NCBI GenBank assembly: GCA_046290435.1
Contig: JBKAGO010000040.1
Location: 62,001-126,000 of the forward strand
DNA: 64,000 nt
Reading direction: 5' to 3'
DNA from: CAVQUE01 sp046290435
Lineage (GTDB): Bacteria; Actinomycetota; Acidimicrobiia; Acidimicrobiales; UBA8592
Position numbers and translations under genes: made by a program. The notes beneath the pieces are model-generated. The model had not been told where the DNA came from. It searched no databases and worked only from the letters and a program-made list of their open reading frames with translations. This document shows positions 56,209-64,000 of the stretch, one piece after another (position 1 is the stretch's first letter; the number at the start of each line of letters is the position of its first letter).

Positions 56209-59043
56209 TCAGTCTGCGAGGTACCGGCCGGCCACGGGCTTGAGGGGGCGGGCGAACCACAGGGGACGGCGCAGGCCGTCGGGGCCCGGGGCGGGGCGGG
56301 TCTTGGCCAGCCAGTCGAGGTAGGCCTCGCGCGACTTGGCGGTGTCGACCACCACGTCGCCGTACTCGTCGCCGGCCTCGGCCGGCGTCACGTGCACCCG
56401 CTGGTGCCAGCACTGCATCCCCGAGATCGGGTCGGGCTGCACCGCGAACGTCAGGTTCTGGTGCACGCCGGCGTCGTTCCACCACACCCGGCCGGTGTCG
56501 GGATCGTCGCTCTCCCAGCTCTCCATGGCCTTGGTGCGGCGCAGCTTCCAGGTGCTGCCGCCGTCCGCGCTCGGTGTCGACGAGATGTCGGCCACGCCGC
56601 CGCTCCACGAGCGGGCCTTGTCGTCGTCGAGACGCCAGCGGCCCATGTGGTGGCTCGCGGCCACGACGCCGGGACGGATGCCCTCGGTCCGCCAGGCCAC
56701 GATCACGAAGTGCCCGATGCGGGTGGTGATGCGCACCAGGCCGGACTCCTCGATGCCGAGCTTCTCGGCGTCGCTCGGGTGGATCCACAGCGGGTGGCGG
56801 TGGCTGATCTCGTTGAGCCACTTGCTGTTGGCGCTGCGGGTGTGGATGAGGGTCGGGATCCGGAACGTCGGGAGCAGGATGCGCTCGGTGCCGGCCATGT
56901 CGAGGTCTTCCCAGTGCACGTGCGACGGGATCCATTTAGGCGTCGCGTACTCGGGCCAGCCCCAGTCGGCCAGGGTGTCGGAGTACAGCTCGAGCTTCTT
57001 CGACGGCGTGGGAAAGCCCTCCTTGGCCTCGCCGTCGACCTCGACGGCGGGCGAGCCCTCGCCCAGGTCGGCCAGATGCACATCGGCCAACGTCGTCGGA
57101 TCGCCGTCCCAGGTGGCCGCGGTGCCGGGCTTGCGGTAAACGCCGTCGTCGCCCTTGATGCACCCGTCGAGGCCGGCCGCGTCGACCAGGCGCTCGTACG
57201 GGGTGATCATGTCGCCGGGCACCGCGAAGGCGCTGCGCTCGCGCATGAACTCGAGCGGAGTCTGGCCCGCCTCGGCAGCGGCCTCGGCCAGGCCCGGCAC
57301 CGACTCCGCGAAGATCGTGCCGTAGTACTCATCGACCGAGATCGGCCGGCCCGGCTCGTCGTCGGACTCGAACCACTTGCGGATGCCCATCGAACCGTCG
57401 GGATCGATGTGCCACGACAGGTCGATCCAGAACTCGTTCTCCTCCCACACCTCGCCGGTGTTGAACTCGTGGCTGCGGCGCTCGGGGCCTACCTCTTCGC
57501 CCTTGATCTGTGCGTAGCGGCGCATCACCGGCTGACGGAACCCGATCCAGCGACCGGCATGGGTCTCGAAGCTGGCCAGGTCGTGGCGTTCGGTCCCGAC
57601 GCCCATCGGCAGCACGTAGTCGGCGAACCAGGCGGTCTCGGACCACGTCGGAGTGAGGGCCACGTGGCACTTCACCTTGTCGGGATCCTTCAGCGCCTCG
57701 AGCCAGCTGAAGCCGTCGGGGTTGGTCCAGATCGGGTTGTAGACCCGACTGAAGTAGACGTCGAGGTGGCCGCGGCCCTCGTTGAGGAAGTGCGGCAGCA
57801 GGATCGACATCTCGTGGTAGGCGAGCGGGTACTCCTTCGGCCAGCTGAGCTCGTTCCACTGGTCGAGCGGCGGCGCACCCTTGGTCTGGGCGGGCTTGAA
57901 CTTGTTCCACCCGTTGCCCGACGTGCCGCCCACCGTGGCGACCGAACCGGTCAACACGTTGAGGAAGAACAGGCACCGCGCCGTCTGCCAGCCACCGAGG
58001 TTCCCGGCACCGGCGGCGCGCCAGTTGTGCGACGCGAACTTCGTGGGGTGGCGCCCGATGATCTCGGCGATGCGGATCAGCTCGTCGGCCGACACCCCGC
58101 AGATGTGCTCGGCACGCTCGGGGGTGTATTCGGCGTACTCGTCGAGCAGCGCCTGCTCCATCGACTCGAAGGTCTGGGGCAGGTCGGGGCGCTGCTTGGC
58201 CAGGTAGGTCTCCCAGTTGGTCCAGCGGCGGACGAAGTCGCGCTCCCAGGTGCCGTTGAGCAGCAACAGCCGGGCGAGGGTCAACAAAAGGAACGGCTCG
58301 GTGCCCGGCCACGCCGGCAGCCAGTGATCGGCCTTCGAGCCGGTGTTCGACAGGCGCGGATCGACGCAGATGATGGTGGCGCCGTTGGCCTTGCCCTCCA
58401 TGATCCGCTGCGCGTGCGGGTTGAAGTAGTGCCCCGACTCGAGGTGCGACGAGATCAGGAAGATGACCTTCGCGTTCGCGAAGTCCGACGACGGGCGGTC
58501 GTGGCCCATCCAGCTCTGGTAGCCGATGCGGGCGTTCGAGGAGCAGATGTTGGTGTGGCTGTTGTGGCCGTCGACGCCCCAGCTCTTGAGCACCCGGTCT
58601 GCGTAGCCGTCCTCGCCCGGGCGGCCGACGTGGTACATCACGCCGTCGTGGTGACCTGCTTCGATGGCGCCGCGGATACGGCCGCCGATGTCGTCGAGCG
58701 CCTCGTCCCAGCTGACACGTTCCCACTGGCCGCTGCCGCGCTCGCCGACGCGGCGCATCGGGTAGAGGATGCGCTCGGTGTCGGTGACCTGGTTGAGCGT
58801 GGCCGGACCCTTGGCGCAGTTGCGGCCCCGGCTGGCCGGATGGTGCGGGTTGCCCTCGATCTTGGCGATCTCGTCGGTGTTCTTGTCGATGTAGGCCACC
58901 AGCCCGCACGCCGCCTCGCAGTTGAAGCAGGTGGTGGGCACGAGGGTGTAGTTCTTCTCGACCTTCTTCGGCCAGGCCTTGGCGTCGAGCTCGGTCCAGT
59001 CGTGCCAGCGGTCGTGGGGCGGGTAGTTGGTGAGTTCGGTCAT
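56209..59043 (-). CDS. Molybdopterin-dependent oxidoreductase (DMSO reductase family catalytic subunit), no signal peptide
   Basis: The 944-residue protein has an N-terminal [4Fe-4S] site (C-x2-C-x3-C in TTCFNCEAACG, then NCAKGPATL). It continues through the molybdopterin domains: NICSSNARIG, FLISSHLESGHYFNPHAQR, CVDPRLSNTGSKADHWLPAWPGTEP and the C-terminal molydop_binding part (HPSDAEKLGIEESGLVRI). There is no twin-arginine signal, so it should work in the cytoplasm. The cysteine of NICSSNAR could ligate Mo. It lies 19 bp after the Fe-S/NrfD gene. The substrate is unknown; sulfur compounds or formate are possible. Confidence 0.87.
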   Translation of the reverse strand: MTELTNYPPHDRWHDWTELDAKAWPKKVEKNYTLVPTTCFNCEAACGLVAYIDKNTDEIAKIEGNPHHPASRGRNCAKGPATLNQVTDTERILYPMRRVGERGSGQWERVSWDEALDDIGGRIRGAIEAGHHDGVMYHVGRPGEDGYADRVLKSWGVDGHNSHTNICSSNARIGYQSWMGHDRPSSDFANAKVIFLISSHLESGHYFNPHAQRIMEGKANGATIICVDPRLSNTGSKADHWLPAWPGTEPFLLLTLARLLLLNGTWERDFVRRWTNWETYLAKQRPDLPQTFESMEQALLDEYAEYTPERAEHICGVSADELIRIAEIIGRHPTKFASHNWRAAGAGNLGGWQTARCLFFLNVLTGSVATVGGTSGNGWNKFKPAQTKGAPPLDQWNELSWPKEYPLAYHEMSILLPHFLNEGRGHLDVYFSRVYNPIWTNPDGFSWLEALKDPDKVKCHVALTPTWSETAWFADYVLPMGVGTERHDLASFETHAGRWIGFRQPVMRRYAQIKGEEVGPERRSHEFNTGEVWEENEFWIDLSWHIDPDGSMGIRKWFESDDEPGRPISVDEYYGTIFAESVPGLAEAAAEAGQTPLEFMRERSAFAVPGDMITPYERLVDAAGLDGCIKGDDGVYRKPGTAATWDGDPTTLADVHLADLGEGSPAVEVDGEAKEGFPTPSKKLELYSDTLADWGWPEYATPKWIPSHVHWEDLDMAGTERILLPTFRIPTLIHTRSANSKWLNEISHRHPLWIHPSDAEKLGIEESGLVRITTRIGHFVIVAWRTEGIRPGVVAASHHMGRWRLDDDKARSWSGGVADISSTPSADGGSTWKLRRTKAMESWESDDPDTGRVWWNDAGVHQNLTFAVQPDPISGMQCWHQRVHVTPAEAGDEYGDVVVDTAKSREAYLDWLAKTRPAPGPDGLRRPLWFARPLKPVAGRYLAD

Positions 59044-59062
59044 CGTGATCTCCCGACGCGGG

Positions 59063-60577
59063 TCAAGACAGCGGCACGGACTGGCCGGCACGGACGAAGG
59101 CGTCCTCGTAGGCGAACAGCCCGACGAGGGCCGACACGGCGGCGACGGCGGGCAGGGCGGGGCCGGTGTCGGCGGCCAGGGCGACGATGACGAGCACCGC
59201 CGGGACGACGACGCCGAGGCCGACACCGCCGATCCAGAACCGCTGGGCGTACGCGCCGCGGGTCATCTCCCAGACGGCCAGCTCGACGGTCCGGCTGGAC
59301 TTCGCAGTCAGCTCGATGGCCATGAGCGCCGCGATCGCGGCGACGCCACCGAGCAGCACCCATCGGATCGCCGTGGGCTCGGGCACGTCCATGAACAGGT
59401 CCATCAGCGCATAGGTGGCACCACCGGCAGCCGCGGCCTGGGCCAGCAGCATCGGCAGCAGGAGCGGGGTCTGCCACAGGTCGCGGCCCTCGCACTGGCC
59501 GAACAGGAACGCCGTGTACCCGGCGGTTCCCGCAGCGCCGAGCACGGCGGGGACGGCCAGCACCTTCAGCAGACCGTCGGCGTCGAGCAGCCCGCCGATC
59601 CACCACAGGGCGCACACGATCGAGAACGCCATCAGGACGTACGCGCCCTTGACCAGCCAGGACTCGGTGTTGCCCCTGGTCAGCAGATAGTGGAAGCGCG
59701 TGGGCTGCTTGAGGTCTGCGACCAGCAGGACGCCGGTGAGACCGAGGAACACGCCCGCGATCATCGGCGGGACGACCCCGACGGCGGCCTGCACGTCGGC
59801 GTGGCCGAGCAGGACGAGCAGCGCCGCGACGGCCATGACCCCGGCGGCGATCGCCTTGGTGACCAGGTAGCCCGACACCTTCTCCTTCCAGGTCATGGAG
59901 TGCGCCGTGGTGTAGGTGGTGCGGGCGATGACGCCGTGGTCGACGTGGGGCACGGTCGGATGCGACGGGGTGGTGTCGGCCCAGATCATCCCGTCGGCGG
60001 CGATGGCGGTGCGGGTCGGGTCGAGCGACGCCTGGTCGGCGCCGCGGTAGTACACCTTGGGCTTGGTGTTCTGCTCGGGAGCGCGCACGGCGACGTCGTC
60101 GCGGGCGATGATCCGGTTGACCGGGTCGGCCGGGTCGTCGAGGTCCACCACCTTGATCGCCTGGGTGGGGCACACCACCACGCACGACGGCTCGAGGCCC
60201 ACCTCGACGCGGTGGTTGCAGAAGTTGCACTTGTGCGCGGTGGAGGTCTCGGGGTTGATGTAGATCGCGTCGTAGGGGCAGGCGTTCATGCACGCCTTGC
60301 AGCCGATGCAGTTGTCGTCCTCGAAGTCGACGACGCCGTTGTCGGCCCGGAACAGCGCCGAGGTCGGGCAGATCTTCATGCACGGGGCGTCGTCGCAGTG
60401 GTTGCAGCGCATGACGTTGAACTTGCGGGCCACATCGGGGAAGTTGCCGGTCTCGATGTACTTGACCCAGGTGCGGTTCACCCCGATGGGCACGTCGTGT
60501 TCGCTCTTGCACGCGACGGTGCAGGCGTGACATCCGATGCACGAGTCGCTGTCGAGGAGGAAGCCGAGACGTGTCAT
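59063..60577 (-). CDS. Fused four-cluster ferredoxin (PsrB-like) and NrfD-like membrane subunit
   Basis: The 504-residue protein has an N-terminal ferredoxin part (about 1-165). Four cysteine groups are seen: CIGCHACTVAC, CNHCDDAPCMKIC, CIGCKACMNAC and CNFC with a later CVVVC. From about 230 there are eight or so membrane segments of the NrfD/DmsC type. The first part passes electrons between the molybdoenzyme and the quinone site in the second. These are usually two proteins. No signal peptide is present, matching the cytoplasmic catalytic subunit. Confidence 0.88.
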   Translation of the reverse strand: MTRLGFLLDSDSCIGCHACTVACKSEHDVPIGVNRTWVKYIETGNFPDVARKFNVMRCNHCDDAPCMKICPTSALFRADNGVVDFEDDNCIGCKACMNACPYDAIYINPETSTAHKCNFCNHRVEVGLEPSCVVVCPTQAIKVVDLDDPADPVNRIIARDDVAVRAPEQNTKPKVYYRGADQASLDPTRTAIAADGMIWADTTPSHPTVPHVDHGVIARTTYTTAHSMTWKEKVSGYLVTKAIAAGVMAVAALLVLLGHADVQAAVGVVPPMIAGVFLGLTGVLLVADLKQPTRFHYLLTRGNTESWLVKGAYVLMAFSIVCALWWIGGLLDADGLLKVLAVPAVLGAAGTAGYTAFLFGQCEGRDLWQTPLLLPMLLAQAAAAGGATYALMDLFMDVPEPTAIRWVLLGGVAAIAALMAIELTAKSSRTVELAVWEMTRGAYAQRFWIGGVGLGVVVPAVLVIVALAADTGPALPAVAAVSALVGLFAYEDAFVRAGQSVPLS

Positions 60578-60603
60578 CCCGCCAGTGTGATGGAGGTCAC
60601 TAC

Positions 60604-60651
60604 CTGCCGATAGGGGCCAACTGCCGATATCGCCATAGACGCCCTCTATGG
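60604..60651. promoter_or_regulatory. LysR-type binding site and direct repeats in the divergent region
   Basis: CCATAGA (60633-60639) and TCTATGG (60645-60651) form a perfect dyad containing ATAG-N7-CTAT, a T-N11-A LysR box. CTGCCGATA occurs at 60604-60612 and 60621-60629, 17 bp apart, nearer the oxidoreductase start. Such a mix of a recognition site and activation sites is usual for LysR regulators that control a divergent operon. Confidence 0.65.
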
Positions 60652-60680
60652 CCAGGTGCGTTTCGTGGCACGATGGAGCC

Positions 60681-61586
60681 ATGCCGCTGCCGCCCGCGTT
60701 CCCGGATCTACGGGCACTCGACCTGTTCGCGTCGGTCGTCGAGCTCGGCTCGCTCTCCAAGGCCGCCGCAGCCCACGGCATCGCCCAGCCCTCGGCCAGC
60801 AGCCGCATCCGCAACCTCGAACGCCAGCTCGGCATCGCCCTGCTGGAACGCAGCCCCGCCGGGTCGACGCCCACCGACGCCGGCATCGTCGTGGCCGGTT
60901 GGGTCGACGCCATCCTGCGGGCCGCCGACGAACTCGACGCCGGACTCTCGGCGTTCCGGGCCGCGAAGTCGGGCCGGCTGCGGATCTCGGCCAGCTTCAC
61001 GATCGCCGAGCACCTGCTGCCCGCATGGCTCGACCGCTTCAGCCGGGAGCATCCCCGCGATTCGGTGGCGCTGCACGTGGCGAACTCCTCGACGGTGATC
61101 GAACGCCTCCACCACGGCGACGCCGATCTGGGCTTCGTCGAGACCCCGCTCGACACCCCCGAGCTGGCGTCGCAGGTCGTGGCCACCGACCGGCTGGTCA
61201 CGGTCGTCGCGCCCGGTCACCCCTGGGTGCGTCGTGGCGAGGTACCCGTGGAGGCGTTGGCGGCGACGCCGCTGGTCACCCGCGAGGCCGGGTCGGGCAC
61301 CCGCGCGGCGCTCGAGGTGGCGATGGCCGAGCTGCACCTGGGCGAACCGACAGCGGTGCTCGAGTTGGGTTCGACCGCTGCGGTGCGCGCCGCAGTGCTG
61401 CACGGCAACGCCCCGACCGTCATCAGCCATCTGGCCGTCGCCGAGGACCTCGCGGCGGGGACGCTGGTGGAGATCGACGTCCCCGGCCTCGACATCACCC
61501 GCCGCCTGCGAGCCGTCTGGCGACCGAACGCCCCACCCAACGAGTTGGCCACGGCCCTGCTCGACGACATCGCAGCACACCCCTGA
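60681..61586 (+). CDS. LysR-family transcription regulator
   Basis: The 301-residue protein has an N-terminal winged HTH (about 8-68; LDLFASVVELGSLSKAAAAH, then GIAQPSASSRIRNLERQLG) and a type 2 periplasmic-binding-like effector domain (LRISASFTIAEHLLPAWLDRF). It is divergent from the molybdoenzyme operon, with a LysR box between them. ATG 60681 is preferred since the ATG at 60648 lies inside that box. Confidence 0.92.
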   Translation: MPLPPAFPDLRALDLFASVVELGSLSKAAAAHGIAQPSASSRIRNLERQLGIALLERSPAGSTPTDAGIVVAGWVDAILRAADELDAGLSAFRAAKSGRLRISASFTIAEHLLPAWLDRFSREHPRDSVALHVANSSTVIERLHHGDADLGFVETPLDTPELASQVVATDRLVTVVAPGHPWVRRGEVPVEALAATPLVTREAGSGTRAALEVAMAELHLGEPTAVLELGSTAAVRAAVLHGNAPTVISHLAVAEDLAAGTLVEIDVPGLDITRRLRAVWRPNAPPNELATALLDDIAAHP

Positions 61587-61618
61587 GGGCCCCACGTGGG
61601 AGCTGGAGCTGGATGAAT

Positions 61619-61637
61619 AGGGCTATCATAGGGCTAT
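61619..61637 (+). promoter_or_regulatory. Leaderless promoter and direct repeat of the copG-mazF pair
   Basis: TATCAT (61624-61629) is followed after 6 nt by ATG 61636. AGGGCTAT occurs twice (61619-61626 and 61630-61637), overlapping the -10 box and the start codon. It may be the operator of the antitoxin. Confidence 0.55.
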
Positions 61638-61929
61638 GGCTCGAACGCAGACCATGGTCCAGTTGAGTGACGAGCTGATCGATGCGCTCGATCGCGAGGC
61701 CGCCCGGTCCGGCCAGTCCCGATCCGCGCTCATCCGCCGCGCCGTTCAGGCGTTCCTGAGCGAGCAGTCCCGGGAGGCTCAGATCGAGCGCTACATCGCC
61801 GGCTACACGGCACAACCTCCGGGACTCGTCGACGAATGGGGCGACCCTGCGCACGACGCCGCGATCGCCGGCCACGAACTCGATCGTCGCCTCGACGATG
61901 AGGAACGCAGCCGGGGTACATCGTGGTAG
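61636..61929 (+). CDS. Ribbon-helix-helix (CopG/MazE-like) antitoxin
   Basis: The 97-residue protein has an RHH fold at residues 1-50 (TMVQLSDELIDALDREAARS, GQSRSALIRRAVQAFL). A charged, probably flexible C-terminus follows, which should bind the toxin. It overlaps the mazF start by 7 bp. Confidence 0.87.
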   Translation: MARTQTMVQLSDELIDALDREAARSGQSRSALIRRAVQAFLSEQSREAQIERYIAGYTAQPPGLVDEWGDPAHDAAIAGHELDRRLDDEERSRGTSW

Positions 61930-62237
61930 CCCGCGGCGAGGTCTGGTGGTTCGAGCCGCCCGACGCCAAGCGCCGCCCGTATCTGGTGCTGACCCGCAAC
62001 GAGGCCATCGGAGTTCTGCGGGAGGTGATCGCCGTGCCCGCGACCACCGTCGTCCGCGACATCCCGACCGAGGTAGCGCTCGGCCCCAGCGAGGCGATGC
62101 CCACGGACTGCGTCCTGACCCTGGACAACGTCCGGTCGGTACCCAAGGCACTGCTCGTCGAGCACATCACGACACTCGACGAGGCCACCATGAGCCGGGT
62201 GTGCGCTGCGCTCGCCTTCGCCACCGCCTGCGACTGA
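61923..62237 (+). CDS. mazF: MazF-type endoribonuclease toxin
   Basis: The 104-residue PemK/MazF protein begins VARGEVWWFEPPDAKRRPYL and has VIAVPATTVVRDIPTEVAL and DCVLTLDNVRSVPKALL, the usual core strands of this family. Such toxins cut mRNA, rRNA or tRNA at short motifs. GTG 61923 is chosen for its overlap with the antitoxin stop and its fit to the family start. Confidence 0.9.
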   Translation: MVARGEVWWFEPPDAKRRPYLVLTRNEAIGVLREVIAVPATTVVRDIPTEVALGPSEAMPTDCVLTLDNVRSVPKALLVEHITTLDEATMSRVCAALAFATACD

Positions 62238-62266
62238 GCTGCGCGCGCCGGTCGAGTGCGGCCTGT

Positions 62267-63031
62267 TCAGCTGGGTTCGAGCTGCATGCCGCTGCCGCCG
62301 GGGCGGCCGGTCGACCAGTTCGACACGAACCTGTACCGATCGCCACGGATGGTGGTGGTGCGCCACTCGACCGGTTCGGCGCCGGCTAGGCCCAACCGTT
62401 CGAGGAAGAAGGCGGCGTCGCTGCGGCGCATGCCGAGGCGCTCGCGGTCGGCAGGTGTCGGCACGACCGGCGTGAGGCGTTCCCACCCTTGATCGGGTCG
62501 GGGGCGCCCGGCCTTCTCGAGTTCGACGTAGAGCGCCGTGTGGGTGAAGTCGACCTCGAGCAGCGGCTCGCCGATGGCAAGCGGCAGCCAGGCCCGGTCG
62601 ATGGCCAGCGGCGCGTCGGCGGCGAACCGCAGGCGGGCCACGTGCACGAGGTCGGCGTCGTCGTCGAGCCCGAGCTGGTTCGCCGCGATGACGTCGCGGA
62701 CGACGCCGAGCTCGAGGACCTCGCTGGTCTGCTCGACGCCGGTGGCCTCGACCGACTGGAACAGGCTGTAGACCGTGCCGAGCGGTTGTTCGAACTCGCT
62801 GCGGTTGACCACCGTGCCCCGGCCGCGTTCGCGCCGCAACAGCCCGGTGCGGTTGAGGTGGCGGACCGCCTCACGTGCGGTGTGGCGGCTGACCTCGTAG
62901 TCGGCGACGAGCTCGCCGTCGGTGGGGAACCGCTCGTCGAACTCGCCGTCGTCGAGGCGACGACGCAGATCGGCCTCGAGCTGCGCCCACAGCGGCAGCG
63001 GGCTGGATCGGTCCAGGCGCGTCACGCCCAT
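62267..63031 (-). CDS. GntR-family regulator with UTRA domain
   Basis: The 254-residue protein has a winged HTH (about 12-78; PLWAQLEADLRRRLDDGEF, VSRHTAREAVRHLNRTGLL). A UTRA (HutC-type) ligand domain follows from about 95 (VLELGVVRDVIAANQLGL, LAIDRAWLPLAIGEPLL). ATG 63031 has GAGGAG upstream. The longer frame to 63205 starts inside the family B repeat and is not real. The ligand is unknown. Confidence 0.9.
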   Translation of the reverse strand: MGVTRLDRSSPLPLWAQLEADLRRRLDDGEFDERFPTDGELVADYEVSRHTAREAVRHLNRTGLLRRERGRGTVVNRSEFEQPLGTVYSLFQSVEATGVEQTSEVLELGVVRDVIAANQLGLDDDADLVHVARLRFAADAPLAIDRAWLPLAIGEPLLEVDFTHTALYVELEKAGRPRPDQGWERLTPVVPTPADRERLGMRRSDAAFFLERLGLAGAEPVEWRTTTIRGDRYRFVSNWSTGRPGGSGMQLEPS

Positions 63032-63113
63032 GATGGCTCCTCGGGGGTCAGGACAACCGTATGACCAGACGATAGGACACCATTGTCCGCATCGCCGAAC
63101 CGATGCCTCGCCC

Positions 63114-63203
63114 GGGGTCAGATCCCGCTTTCCCGCTTTCTCGCCATCTCGAGTGCACTCGGCCGCCGCGATTGGAGAAAGCGGGAAAGCGGGGTCTGAC
63201 CCC
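63114..63203. repeat. Long palindromic intergenic repeat, family B copy 2
   Basis: Arms of 28 bp (63114-63141 and 63176-63203) match copy 1 except one base (GATCCC for GACCCC on the left). The loop is again 34 nt but has a different sequence, with its own 12-bp palindrome (CGAGTGCACTCG). It lies just after the stop of the CstB-like gene. Confidence 0.9.
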
Positions 63204-63210
63204 ATGGGAA

Positions 63211-64000
63211 CTACGCCAGCGCGAAGGCTCCGTAGCCGCCCAGGATGTCGCTGACGTCGTCGAAGCCGTTGGCCCGCAACAGGCTCGCAGCCACCGAGGA
63301 GCGGTAGCCGCCGGCGCAGTAGACAACGGTGGGTTTGGTCGAGTCGAGCTCGTCGAGGCGGTTCGGGAGCTGGCCCACGGGGATGGACATCGCACCGTCG
63401 ATGGCACCGAGGGCGAACTCGCCGGGGTTGCGGACGTCGACGACCTGGAGGTCGCCGACCTCGTTGCGGCGCTCGTCGAAGACCCGGGCGGTGAGCCGAG
63501 ACGCCATCTGCACCTCGTCGGGGTTGTCGAGCATGACCTGCGTCGGCTCGGCGACGACGCCGAGCACACGGTCGAAGCCGATCCGGGCGAGGCGGTTCTT
63601 GGCCTCGAGTTCGAAGCCGGGCTCGACGAACAACACGATGTCGTCGTCGCTGCGCACGACCGATCCGGCGAACTCGGCGTAGCGGCCCTCGAGACCGATG
63701 TTGACTGCACCCCGCAGATGACCCCGGGCGAAGGTCTCGGGATCGCGGCCGTCGACGAGCACGGCGCCGCCGTCGAGCGCAGCCTGCACGGCCGGCCAGT
63801 CGAGACGGGCGGGCTCGGCCGTCTCGTCGAGGAGCTCGCGGTCGCGCTTGTTGAGCGTCGCGTTGAAGACGAAGTACTCGGGAGCGGGCGGCTGACCTTC
63901 GGTGACGAGGTCGATGAAGGTGTCCTTGTCGGGAGCCAGCAGGGCGTAGTTGTTGGCGCGCTGGTCGCCGATGGTCGACCAGGTGTCGGTCGAGAGGTTC
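63211..64000 (-). CDS. Metallo-beta-lactamase-fold persulfide dioxygenase/rhodanese fusion, CstB-like (5' end outside window)
   Basis: The 262 visible residues begin in the last part of an MBL-fold hydrolase (NLSTDTWSTIGDQRANNYAL, FNATLNKRDRELLDE). A first rhodanese-like domain follows (LVDGRDPETFARGHLRGAVN), where LFVEPG replaces the active-site cysteine loop. A second rhodanese domain has an intact CAGGYRSS loop. MBL plus inactive plus active rhodanese is the CstB layout, which oxidises persulfides to thiosulfate. The catalytic MBL metal motif lies beyond the window end. Confidence 0.85.
   Translation of the reverse strand, partial: NLSTDTWSTIGDQRANNYALLAPDKDTFIDLVTEGQPPAPEYFVFNATLNKRDRELLDETAEPARLDWPAVQAALDGGAVLVDGRDPETFARGHLRGAVNIGLEGRYAEFAGSVVRSDDDIVLFVEPGFELEAKNRLARIGFDRVLGVVAEPTQVMLDNPDEVQMASRLTARVFDERRNEVGDLQVVDVRNPGEFALGAIDGAMSIPVGQLPNRLDELDSTKPTVVYCAGGYRSSVAASLLRANGFDDVSDILGGYGAFALA

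Overview
This is a high-GC window from an actinobacterium. The F420-dependent luciferase-like oxidoreductases, DUF222/HNH and DUF2277 proteins, a fused oleBC gene, HU with a GTG start, many GTG starts and ATGA/GTGA gene overlaps all fit Actinomycetota. The mix of genes would suit Acidimicrobiia, but no rRNA or tRNA is present, so placement below phylum is a guess. No complete mobile element and no CRISPR array was seen.

Layout. 0-5 kb: the 3' end of folC, an rlmG-like methyltransferase, DUF4262 and tandem SnoaL-like genes, then a decayed stretch with a methyltransferase remnant and a frameshifted lipoprotein. 5-10 kb: a sulfate activation block with two cysD paralogues, a cysN/C fusion and a separate cysC. 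10-14 kb: a DUF2207 membrane protein and an FMN/Fe-S/FAD ene-reductase. 14-19 kb: a tightly overlapping five-gene operon with a sugar-type ABC importer (ATPase, permease, lipoprotein), a 2-oxoglutarate/Fe(II) oxygenase and a VOC protein. 19-27 kb: a reductive pyrimidine (hydantoin-type) catabolic operon (ureidopropionase, aminotransferase, dihydropyrimidinase, semialdehyde dehydrogenase, F420-type enzyme), with a divergent MocR regulator. 27-29 kb: an Lrp regulator divergent from alanine dehydrogenase. 29-34 kb: acyl-CoA genes (enoyl-CoA hydratase, amidohydrolase, double CoA-transferase) and an asparagine-synthetase-like gene. 34-40 kb: a thioesterase and an oleA-oleBC-oleD long-chain olefin cluster. 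40-49 kb: hisC-aroQ, an MFS exporter, purU, a flippase-like membrane protein, an F420-type enzyme, HU, and an ABC permease with an ATPase fused to a cyclic-nucleotide-binding domain. 49-62 kb: an accessory zone with a semialdehyde dehydrogenase, VapBC, a broken MntA/HepT pair, DUF222-HNH, an XRE/nucleotidyltransferase pair, a cytoplasmic-type molybdoenzyme with a fused Fe-S/NrfD subunit and its LysR regulator, and a CopG/MazF pair. 62-64 kb: a GntR regulator and a partial CstB-like persulfide dioxygenase/rhodanese.

Most unusual content. Three families of intergenic palindromes are present: a 51-bp hairpin in three copies, a 90-bp hairpin in two copies and a tandem 46-bp unit. Several genes, including the operons vapBC, XRE-nucleotidyltransferase and copG-mazF, appear to have leaderless promoters with a -10 box 6-8 nt before the start codon. 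The toxin-antitoxin zone shows clear decay: hepT has an in-frame stop and has lost its catalytic histidine, and mntA is fused by deletion to a methyltransferase fragment.
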